Shown here piece by piece: positions 1 to 6,921 of a stretch of DNA of 64,000 bases. Under the pieces are notes generated by a model. That model was not told the origin of the DNA, did not search any database, and saw nothing but the letters and a program-made list of their open reading frames with translations. How positions within the stretch are numbered: the first letter of the stretch is position 1; every line of letters starts with the position of its first letter. Source of the DNA: Bacillota bacterium (lineage in GTDB: Bacteria; Bacillota; Clostridia; Christensenellales; Christensenellaceae). A program made the position numbers and the translations under genes. The DNA lies in NCBI GenBank assembly GCA_023393165.1, contig JAEWMJ010000011.1, positions 1 to 64,000 on the forward strand, in the 5' to 3' direction.

Positions 1-120
1 CAATCAGAGTAAGTTTGTTTTATCGATAAGAATGAATGCAAGGTGAAAAGCCGTATGCCTTAATAGGGCACGTACGGTTTTGAATAGGGGCTTGGACGCG
101 CAAGCGTCCTTGACCTACTA
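1..120 (+). mobile_element. Group II intron, 3' end (domains V and VI)
   Basis: Positions 48-81 fold as a 34-base group II intron domain V: AGC catalytic triad at 49-51, CCGTA (51-55) pairing with TACGG (73-77), the two-base CG bulge at 71-72, and TGCCT/AGGGCA closing a small loop. Domain VI follows: TAGG (85-88) pairs with CCTA (114-117), GGACGC (94-99) with GCGTCC (104-109) around a GCAA loop, and A113 is the likely bulged branch-point. The intron should end near 119-121, about 25 bases before the lacI-type start codon. The rest of the intron and any maturase gene lie outside the window, so I cannot tell whether it is complete or active. Called by structure only. Confidence 0.8.
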
Positions 121-146
121 GAGAAATAAAAAAGGGTGATAGGAAG

Positions 147-1163
147 ATGACGACGATCAAGGATATAGCGGACGCGGCGGGCGTTTCACGGGGTACGGTG
201 GACAGGGTTCTGCACAACAGGCAGGGCGTTTCCCGGAAAGTCCGGGAATCCGTACTCAAAGCATTGGAGGAATTGAATTACAGGCCGAATTCCGTAGCAA
301 AAGCGCTCGCAACACGCAAATGTCCCAAGACGATCCATGTGATTGTAGCGCCGACATTTAATCCCTTTGTAGACGAAATACTGGAAGGGATCGGAAGGGC
401 GGAATCGGATTATGCCGATTACGGGCTTAGGATCCGCGTGCACGCGCTTTCGGCTTTCGACAGGAACGAGCAATTATCCATGCTTGACGATATTATGAAA
501 GGGGGCTGTGACGGCCTTGCGCTTGTCCCGGTGGCCAGCACGGCCATAACCAACGCCATTAATAATATTTCTGAATCGGGCGTTCCGGTAGTGATCTACA
601 ATTCCGAAATGCCGGATGCAAAAAGTATTTGTTTCGTCGGCCAGGATCAGTTTAAGAGCGGCCAGACTGCCGGCGCGCTAATGAACATGGCTGTCCGCAA
701 AGGAAAAGTCTGCGTCATTCTGGCCATGACGGATTTATCCTGCCATCAATCCAGAATGAAGGGCTTTAAAAAAGAGTTGTCCCGCGACATCTCCGTATTC
801 TCGGTCGCCAATAATGACGACAAGGATGAACTCGCCTATAAGGCAACCCTTAAGTTTTTAGAAGAAAGCGGCAACAAAATAGACGGAATCTATATTACGG
901 GAGGCGGAATTGCGGGCCTTGTCCGCGCGCTTGCAGAAAAAAATATGGCGGGCAAAGTAAAAGTGATTTCCCACGATATCACGCCCGTCGCGCAGGAATT
1001 CTTAAAAAGCGGCGCGCTTCATTTTACTTTGGGCCAGGATCCGCAGTTTCAGGGATATAAATCCGTGTCCGTACTTTTCGATTATTTATACCGGGATATC
1101 ATGCCCGAGCAAAAGAGTATCTACACCAATATCGATATCAAAATGAAAACAAATATCAATTAA
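147..1163 (+). CDS. LacI-family transcriptional regulator
   Basis: 338 residues, the usual length for the family. Residues 3-24 form the LacI helix-turn-helix (TIKDIADAAGVSRGTVDRVL), followed by the hinge helix around 46-57 (RPNSVAKALATRK) and a periplasmic-binding-protein-like sugar sensor domain to the C-terminus. The start is ATG 147 with AGGAAG just upstream. It probably represses the oxidoreductase/epimerase operon directly downstream: that promoter carries a perfect 14-base palindrome with a central CG, as expected for a LacI-type operator. The effector is unknown but is likely a sugar or sugar-like compound. Its own promoter is not clear; a group II intron ends just before its ribosome-binding site. 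Confidence 0.9.
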   Translation: MTTIKDIADAAGVSRGTVDRVLHNRQGVSRKVRESVLKALEELNYRPNSVAKALATRKCPKTIHVIVAPTFNPFVDEILEGIGRAESDYADYGLRIRVHALSAFDRNEQLSMLDDIMKGGCDGLALVPVASTAITNAINNISESGVPVVIYNSEMPDAKSICFVGQDQFKSGQTAGALMNMAVRKGKVCVILAMTDLSCHQSRMKGFKKELSRDISVFSVANNDDKDELAYKATLKFLEESGNKIDGIYITGGGIAGLVRALAEKNMAGKVKVISHDITPVAQEFLKSGALHFTLGQDPQFQGYKSVSVLFDYLYRDIMPEQKSIYTNIDIKMKTNIN

Positions 1164-1198
1164 ATGCAAGCAAACACGACTAAAGTTATAATAAACAC

Positions 1199-1227
1199 TT
1201 GACTGTGCGCGCGCACAAAAGTAAAAT
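1199..1227 (+). promoter_or_regulatory. Sigma-A promoter with a palindromic operator in the spacer
   Basis: TTGACT at 1199-1204 and TAAAAT at 1222-1227 are separated by exactly 17 bases. The spacer and the last -35 base hold TGTGCGCGCGCACA (1204-1217), a perfect palindrome with a central CG step, the hallmark of LacI-family operators. A repressor bound here would block RNA polymerase directly. The adjacent LacI-type protein is the obvious candidate (inference). Confidence 0.75.
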
Positions 1228-1310
1228 AAGTATTGTGATTGTAGTTTAGTGTTGAATATTTTCAATTCTGACATTTTCAAAAACATTAGGATGAAGGAGA
1301 TAAACAAAAA

Positions 1311-2558
1311 ATGCAGACCGATTATAAGAATGTATTATTATCACCCATAAAGGTTGGAAACCGGGTATCCCCAAACAGGTTCTTTGTGCAGGCTATGGAA
1401 TGCACGGATGCGGATAAAGACGGAAATCCGTCCGACCTCACATATCAAAGATACGAAAACCTCTTCCGCGGCCAGTACGGCATGATCACACTGGAAGCCA
1501 TCACGGTAACGGGCGAAAGCCGCTCGAGGCTCAACCAGCTTGAGATTATGCCTCATAACGAAAAAGCGCTTACCAATTTTGTGAGCAAAATGAAGGAAAC
1601 CAATCCGGACGCGCTGTTTGTTTTTCAGTTGACACATTCCGGCGAACTCTCCAACCCCAAGTTTTCGCGCAGGGTAACGGTGAAGCCTCTCCCTGGATTC
1701 GGCGGAGACCTGCTTTCCGAAGAAGAAGTGGACAAGATCATGGACCAGTTCGTTCTGGCCGCAAAAATCGCTCATAATGCGGGCGCGGACGGCGTGGATC
1801 TAAAGCTGTGCCACGGCTATCTCGGATCGCAGATCCTGCGTCCCTACAACGACCGGAAATGGAAATACGGCGGCAGCTGGGAAAACCGCAGCCGGTTTGC
1901 ATACGACCTGTATGAACGCGTACAGAAGGAAGTCAACGACAAGAACTTCCTGATCGGTTCCAAGATCTCGGCTTGGGAAGGATTCCCCGGCGGATTCGGT
2001 ACCGAAGGCCCGGATTCCCCGATCATCGACTTAACCGAGCCTATCGCGCTGATCAAGGGACTGGAAGAGAGGGGCGCGCAGTATTTTGTACAGTCCGGCG
2101 GAAGCCCGTCCATCACCGTCGCAATAACTCAGGCCGAGAAGAACGCGCCTTACTTCGCATATCTGCATCCTACCTGGGCAAAGGCTTTCAAAGAAGCCGT
2201 CAAACCCGAAACGGTCATCATCGGCTCAAACTATTCCGTATTCCGCAACGGCAAAAACGGCCTGCTGGCAGTTGAGCCCGAGGACAGCTCCATGTTTTCG
2301 TTTGGCGCAAAATTCATTAAAGAAGGCAAGGTGGATATGGTTGCTGTCGGCCGCCAGTCCTTTGCCGATCCGCTGCTGCCCAAAAAACTGGCCGAGGGCA
2401 ATGAAGATTCGATCAAATGGTGCACGCTTTGCGACCACTGTCTGGAGCTGCTGATCCGTCAGAAGCCCATCGGCTGCTGTACGTTTAATAAATATTATAC
2501 CAAGATATTGATTGATGCGCGCAAGGCCGAAGGCGAACTGAAGCAGAAACATACCTGA
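1311..2558 (+). CDS. NADH:flavin oxidoreductase (Old Yellow Enzyme family), short form with 4Fe-4S site
   Basis: 415 residues. An FMN-binding TIM barrel like the N-terminal half of 2,4-dienoyl-CoA and enoate reductases. The family signature is at about residues 168-195 (HGYLGSQILRPYN, then YGGSWENR). At the C-terminus is Cys371-x2-Cys374-x2-Cys377-x11-Cys, the 4Fe-4S ligand pattern of the longer enzymes. The usual C-terminal FAD/NAD(P)H domain (about 250 more residues) is absent, and the reading frame stops shortly after the cluster, so electrons must come from another protein. AAGGAG lies upstream of ATG 1311. It is first in a two-gene operon with a sugar epimerase-like gene. The substrate is unknown; oxidation or reduction of a sugar-derived ketone or enone is a guess. 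Confidence 0.85.
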   Translation: MQTDYKNVLLSPIKVGNRVSPNRFFVQAMECTDADKDGNPSDLTYQRYENLFRGQYGMITLEAITVTGESRSRLNQLEIMPHNEKALTNFVSKMKETNPDALFVFQLTHSGELSNPKFSRRVTVKPLPGFGGDLLSEEEVDKIMDQFVLAAKIAHNAGADGVDLKLCHGYLGSQILRPYNDRKWKYGGSWENRSRFAYDLYERVQKEVNDKNFLIGSKISAWEGFPGGFGTEGPDSPIIDLTEPIALIKGLEERGAQYFVQSGGSPSITVAITQAEKNAPYFAYLHPTWAKAFKEAVKPETVIIGSNYSVFRNGKNGLLAVEPEDSSMFSFGAKFIKEGKVDMVAVGRQSFADPLLPKKLAEGNEDSIKWCTLCDHCLELLIRQKPIGCCTFNKYYTKILIDARKAEGELKQKHT

Positions 2559-2606
2559 TCATCACCGCATAAACGGGGTTAAAAATAAAAACGGAGGGTT
2601 TAAAAT

Positions 2607-3590
2607 ATGAAATTAGGTTTTTTTGCCGCAAACTATGCGCATCTTTCAATTGAAGAAGTCGCAAAGATCGCAAGCGGACACGGATATGAAATGCTGGAAA
2701 TCCCCTCGTACATCGGCAACGGCCAGTTGGACTGCGATGAAATCATCAGCGGCGGGGCGGAAAAATTAAAGAAAACAGTCGCATCTTACGGCCTTGGAAT
2801 CTCCGCGCTTTCCAACCACGCGGATTCCATGCTGATCCTGGGCTGCAATGAGGAAACCGACGCGCTGTTCAAAGGAACAAAGGAAGAAAAAATAAAGTAC
2901 GGCACGGAAAGCCTTATAAAATCGGCGCAGGCAGCCAACGCACTGGAAGTCCCGGTGATCAACGGGTTTACCGGCATTGCAAACTTCGGCAGGTATTTCC
3001 CTTTCCCCAACGCTCTTGGCTGGGCGGAGCAGGAACAGGCTTTTGCAGAGCGCTTTACACCCATTCTCAATAAATTTAAGGAATACGGCGTAAAGTTCGC
3101 TATGGAGCCGCATCCAAACAACATCATATACGATATCCATACCGCAAAACGCGCGCTGGAACTGCTTGATTACCATCCCGCGTTCGGTTTCAACCTCGAT
3201 CCGGCAAACCTGACGTACCTCGGACTTAAGGTTGAAAACTTCATAGACGTTCTGGGAGACAGGATATTCCACGTGCATGCCAAGGACGCGGAGGTTGTGG
3301 AGCACAATATCCAGATGGGCGGCGTGCTGATGCACGGCGACTGGCAGAGACTTGATAAATCCTTCCGGTTCCGTATCCCAGGCTGGGGCGATGTGCCGTG
3401 GAAGAAGGTCATCACCGAGCTTTCCCTGGTGGGTTACGATTACGTCATGAGCTACGAGCATGAGGATGTTACCATGAGCGTAGGCGACGGCGTGGAGAAG
3501 GTTGTGGCGTTCCTGAAACCGCTTTTGATCAAAGCGCCTTATGAGGGACGCAAAGATAAGATATTCAATATTCCTGCGGATAAGAAGTAA
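2607..3590 (+). CDS. Sugar phosphate isomerase/epimerase-like TIM-barrel protein
   Basis: 327 residues, AP-endonuclease-2 / xylose-isomerase-like TIM barrel. Probable metal ligands are spread as in ketose 3-epimerases: Glu near 168 (AMEPHPN), Asp near 199 (NLDPANL), His near 223 (FHVHAKDAE) and Glu near 284 (SYEHEDV). GGAGGG precedes ATG 2607. The gene follows the flavin oxidoreductase after 48 bases and ends just before a strong terminator, so the two form one operon. Together they suggest oxidation/isomerisation of an unusual sugar or cyclitol; the true substrate cannot be read from sequence. Fold confidence is high, substrate confidence low. Confidence 0.85.
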   Translation: MKLGFFAANYAHLSIEEVAKIASGHGYEMLEIPSYIGNGQLDCDEIISGGAEKLKKTVASYGLGISALSNHADSMLILGCNEETDALFKGTKEEKIKYGTESLIKSAQAANALEVPVINGFTGIANFGRYFPFPNALGWAEQEQAFAERFTPILNKFKEYGVKFAMEPHPNNIIYDIHTAKRALELLDYHPAFGFNLDPANLTYLGLKVENFIDVLGDRIFHVHAKDAEVVEHNIQMGGVLMHGDWQRLDKSFRFRIPGWGDVPWKKVITELSLVGYDYVMSYEHEDVTMSVGDGVEKVVAFLKPLLIKAPYEGRKDKIFNIPADKK

Positions 3591-3606
3591 GAAAAAATAT
3601 AAGCAG

Positions 3607-3638
3607 AAAAGGATCTTTGATAAAAAGATCCTTTTTTA
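3607..3638 (+). terminator. Intrinsic terminator of the oxidoreductase/epimerase operon
   Basis: AAAAGGATCTTT (3607-3618) pairs with AAAGATCCTTTT (3624-3635) around a GATAA loop and runs into T residues. It is 17 bases after the epimerase stop codon. Confidence 0.9.
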
Positions 3639-3640
3639 TT

Positions 3641-3860
3641 GCGTAAGCGTATCCCCCCGCTAAACGGGGGAGTTCAAAAGAGGCGGAGCCAATGTGATGG
3701 AAAAGTGCTCCAAACATGTTGGAGTAGAAGTAACTTGTAGGAAACGCGACGGGTGTGCGGAGGTCGGGCTGCAGCTGAATGGATTCCGGGAGCGGCTGGG
3801 GAATAAGGGGCAATATCTCCCTTGAACAGGGCGGCGGGTGTTCATTTCCTGCCTGCGGCC
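3641..3860 (+). other. Structured non-coding stretch, possible mobile-element relic
   Basis: No convincing gene is seen here. It holds a strong hairpin CCCCCG-CTAAA-CGGGGG (3654-3670) and a second hairpin CTCCAA-ACATG-TTGGAG near 3708-3724, followed by a GC-rich stretch that contains GTGTGCGGAGG. A 42-codon frame from ATG 3697 has no recognisable product. The paired GC-rich hairpins would suit a fragment of a group II intron or of an IS200/IS605-type end, but I could not align it to either. Left as unexplained. Confidence 0.3.
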
Positions 3861-3877
3861 TATATTGCCGCAAATCG

Positions 3878-3906
3878 TTGGAATATGCGAATTTATGAAG
3901 TATAAT
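3878..3906 (+). promoter_or_regulatory. Sigma-A promoter before the decayed HTH gene
   Basis: TTGGAA (3878-3883), a 17-base spacer and a perfect TATAAT (3901-3906). Transcription would run through the HTH pseudogene into the MalT-like regulator. Confidence 0.65.
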
Positions 3907-3935
3907 GGAATAACGCGAGGATCAGTGATAAAGTG

Positions 3936-4118
3936 GTGGAATATCTGATCGTAAAGGAAGCAGACGCAAAATGGGATATTACCAGCCTGATGGTCAATTG
4001 CAATTGCGTGGCTGGACATACTGAAGGCGCGCAGATATCGGCAATATATTGAGTGATCCTCAGGAATGCCGGCAATCCGGACGACACGCGTATAAAGAAT
4101 GCAGGCAAGCAGCTTTAA
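3936..4118 (+). pseudogene. Decayed small helix-turn-helix DNA-binding protein
   Basis: Translating from GTG 3936 gives VEYLIVKEADAKWDITS..., which resembles the roughly 65-70-residue excisionase/MerR-like HTH proteins common in Clostridia (pattern: KYLTVKEVAEKWGISSRMVTxYCxEGRIPGA...). TGA at 4050 interrupts the frame, yet the same frame continues to a TAA at 4116 with residues matching the expected tail (NAGNPDDTRIKNAGK for DAEKPADARIKSGK). Several conserved residues are also changed (Arg to Leu after TS, Tyr-Cys region altered). It appears to be a recent pseudogene. It lies between a strong promoter and the LuxR-type regulator, where such small HTH genes are often found (general knowledge, not checked). 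Confidence 0.6.
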
Positions 4119-4148
4119 TCTGCGTTCCACCGGAAAGGAGGCCCTGTA

Positions 4149-6740
4149 TTGTTTCAAACCAAGCTGCATACACCTACTGTCAACAAGAATATCATCAGCC
4201 GGAAAAAGCTTCATGCAAAGCTTCAGCACGCAAAGGAAGGCAAGCTGACGCTGGTCACAGCGCCCGCAGGTTATGGAAAAACCACCGCTGTCCTTGATTG
4301 GCTGGACAAATGCGGCCTGCCTTACGCCTGGCTGTCGCTGAGCGAGAGTGACAATCATCCCCTGACGTTTTGGGAATATGTCTGCGCCGCCCTGGATGGT
4401 ATTGTGGATGGCATATCAAAAGAAACGGACTATGTGTTTTCCTCTTGGGAGATGATGGAGGCGAACGTCCACTTAAACATCCTCATCGACCGGCTTTCGG
4501 ATAGCTCCTCCGACTTCCTGCTGGTGCTGGACGATCTTCATCTGATCAAAGACCCTTCCATACTGGCGGGACTTTCCTATCTGATTGATTTTCTGCCTGA
4601 AAAAATGCATCTGATTTTTATCAGCCGTACCCAGCCGGAACTTGATCTCTTCAGGCTCAGAATAAAATGGCAGATTCAAAGGCTGGAGACGGAAGACCTC
4701 CGGTTTAATAAGGATGAGATCTCAAGGTTTTATCAGTCGAGAGGTATTGCACTTGAAAGTGACGAATTAAGGGCGGTGGAGAGCTACACCGACGGCTGGA
4801 TCGCGGCGCTGGTAGCCGCTGCCCTGTCCATGGAAGATGGCGGCGGATATGGCGCTATTGAGGCATTACAGCGCTCCGGCAGAGATATCGGCAGGTATCT
4901 GCGGAACGAGGTATTTGCCGCTTGGGCTCCCCAAAAGCAATCTTTTGCCATGAAAACCTCCATCCTGGATACCCTGTCGGAAGACCTGTGCAATGCCGTG
5001 ACGGATGATGCCGACGGGGGGCGGCTGCTCCGGGAAATCTACGAGACAAGCGGCTTTCTTCTGGATATGGACGGACAGCAACAATCATTCAGGCATCACC
5101 ATCTGTTCAGAAGCTTTCTTAGAGAGCTGCTCCGGGAAACAGCACCGGTGGAGATTCCCCAATTGCATAAAAAAGCCGGCTTATGCTTCCGGGAACAGGG
5201 CTTGCTGCCGGAAGCCATAGAGCACTTTCTGAACGGCGGTTTTTATCGCGAAGCTTTTGAACTGATCGAACATCAGATTGACCATCTGATCAATAAAAAT
5301 GATTTCAGCCGGCTGCTGGCATGGATTGAACGCCTGCCTGCCGGCTACCGGGAAAACAGCTTCAAAATTGCCGTTATCCATGCGTTGTATTATGCGGAAA
5401 CAGAACAGTATTCTTTGTCAAGGCAGTGGATGGACAGGATGAAATCCTTAAAGGAAAACTACCAATACGCTTCAGGCCCCGAATGGAGAAACTACAGCCG
5501 GACGGTATACACGATGGCTGAAGCCAACCTGCTCATCCGGGAAGGCAATCTGGAGTCTATGTCACTGGTCTTGTCGGCGGCCGAGACTGACGGAGGCAGA
5601 TATTACAAAATGCCGGAGTACAATGATTTCAATACCTCAGACATTTATTTTTACCGCTGCCCCATAAACAGGATGACCGGCTTTTTTATTGAATCTGCAG
5701 ATAAATACCACAGGATGGTCGAAGGTTACCGTGAGATGATATCAAAAAATCCAGGATATTCACCGCTGTGCGCCGGCGAATGCCTGTATGAAAATAACCG
5801 GCTTGACGAGGCTTTGCCCTATTTGCTGAAAGCCCAGGAAGAAGCGCGGGAAGCAAATTGCCCCGGCGCTTTGGTTCCCGCCATGGTGGATATCGCGCGG
5901 ATGAAACGGGCCGTCGGGGACATATCCGGCGCATTCTCCGTTCTGGAGGAATGTAAAAAGCAGCTTCAGGTCAGCGGAAAGTCACACTGGCTTTATTTGC
6001 TCCGCGCCTTCCGGTGCAGGCTTTATATCGATATCGGAGACATTGATAAGGCGGAGGCCTGGTTTTCTTCAAGCAAGCTTAATGTATTCACGGAGATCAG
6101 CAGAATCCGGGAATTCGAGCTGATTGTCTATGCCAGGGTTCTAATGGCGCAGGCTCGTATGCAGGACGCACAGCTTCTTCTGCAAAGGCTCCTTGCCTTT
6201 ACCGGAAATAACAATAACAATAGGCTCCACAGCCGGGTCGAGGTGCTGAATCTGCTGGCGTTGCTTGCTTTCAGGGATAATCGTGCGCGCCTGGCTTTAA
6301 AACATATCGATGAATCGCTTGGCATTGGGCTGAAGGAAGGGTATGTCAGAAGCTATATCGACGAGTTGGCCCCCATGGCGCAAATACTTCGGGCTTATAT
6401 CAAGTCAAGGGGCAGGCAGTCCGAGGAACATCTCTTAAAGCAGCGCAAGGTATTCGCCGCCGCCCTGCTTAAACAGATGCCCGGCAGCCTGCTCCCAACG
6501 TTGGGCGCGCGGGACGAGGTTGCTGAGGGCATGGCCGGGAAGATATTGGAGCAGTTCACGGAACAGGAGAAAAAGGTGCTGGAGCTTCTTGTAAACGCAG
6601 CCACGAACAAAGAAATCAGTGATAAACTTGGCATCAGCCTCTGGACGGTCAAGACGCATACTGGAAACATTTATGGCAAACTGGGCTTAAAAAACCGCGC
6701 CCAGTGCATGAAACTGGTCCGGGAATTGGGGCTGCTATAA
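4149..6740 (+). CDS. MalT-like LuxR-family ATP-dependent transcriptional regulator
   Basis: 863 residues with a TTG start at 4149 backed by AAAGGAGG. The STAND-type ATPase module begins with Walker A APAGYGKT at residues 38-45 and a Walker B-like LLVLDDLHLI near 130. A long helical, TPR-like sensor region fills the middle. The C-terminus (about 800-863) is a LuxR helix-turn-helix (FTEQEKKVLELL, then NKEISDKLGISLWTVKTH). Proteins of this build oligomerise on inducer plus ATP and activate target promoters. It stands just upstream of a large sortase-anchored surface protein and a sortase gene, which are its likely targets (inference). A terminator follows directly. Confidence 0.88.
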   Translation: MFQTKLHTPTVNKNIISRKKLHAKLQHAKEGKLTLVTAPAGYGKTTAVLDWLDKCGLPYAWLSLSESDNHPLTFWEYVCAALDGIVDGISKETDYVFSSWEMMEANVHLNILIDRLSDSSSDFLLVLDDLHLIKDPSILAGLSYLIDFLPEKMHLIFISRTQPELDLFRLRIKWQIQRLETEDLRFNKDEISRFYQSRGIALESDELRAVESYTDGWIAALVAAALSMEDGGGYGAIEALQRSGRDIGRYLRNEVFAAWAPQKQSFAMKTSILDTLSEDLCNAVTDDADGGRLLREIYETSGFLLDMDGQQQSFRHHHLFRSFLRELLRETAPVEIPQLHKKAGLCFREQGLLPEAIEHFLNGGFYREAFELIEHQIDHLINKNDFSRLLAWIERLPAGYRENSFKIAVIHALYYAETEQYSLSRQWMDRMKSLKENYQYASGPEWRNYSRTVYTMAEANLLIREGNLESMSLVLSAAETDGGRYYKMPEYNDFNTSDIYFYRCPINRMTGFFIESADKYHRMVEGYREMISKNPGYSPLCAGECLYENNRLDEALPYLLKAQEEAREANCPGALVPAMVDIARMKRAVGDISGAFSVLEECKKQLQVSGKSHWLYLLRAFRCRLYIDIGDIDKAEAWFSSSKLNVFTEISRIREFELIVYARVLMAQARMQDAQLLLQRLLAFTGNNNNNRLHSRVEVLNLLALLAFRDNRARLALKHIDESLGIGLKEGYVRSYIDELAPMAQILRAYIKSRGRQSEEHLLKQRKVFAAALLKQMPGSLLPTLGARDEVAEGMAGKILEQFTEQEKKVLELLVNAATNKEISDKLGISLWTVKTHTGNIYGKLGLKNRAQCMKLVRELGLL

Positions 6741-6781
6741 TCAGGAGATCTACGGAAAGCAAAATTCAATAACTCAGATAA

Positions 6782-6816
6782 GGGATGCACGCGGCGCAGG
6801 CAGGCATCCCTTTTTT
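6782..6816 (+). terminator. Intrinsic terminator after the MalT-like gene
   Basis: GGGATGC (6782-6788) pairs with GCATCCC (6804-6810), followed by six T (6811-6816). Confidence 0.85.
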
Positions 6817-6921
6817 GCGCACAACTTTGGTGTGATGTAAAATGATTCGTTCTATGCTACTATTTTGATGGCAAAAAATGGACAAAGCCAATATGAGAGG
6901 TTTTTAAGCGAGGGATGAAAT

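Noticed and set aside
3697..3825. 42-codon frame in the structured stretch
   Set aside because: No recognisable sequence; probably non-coding.
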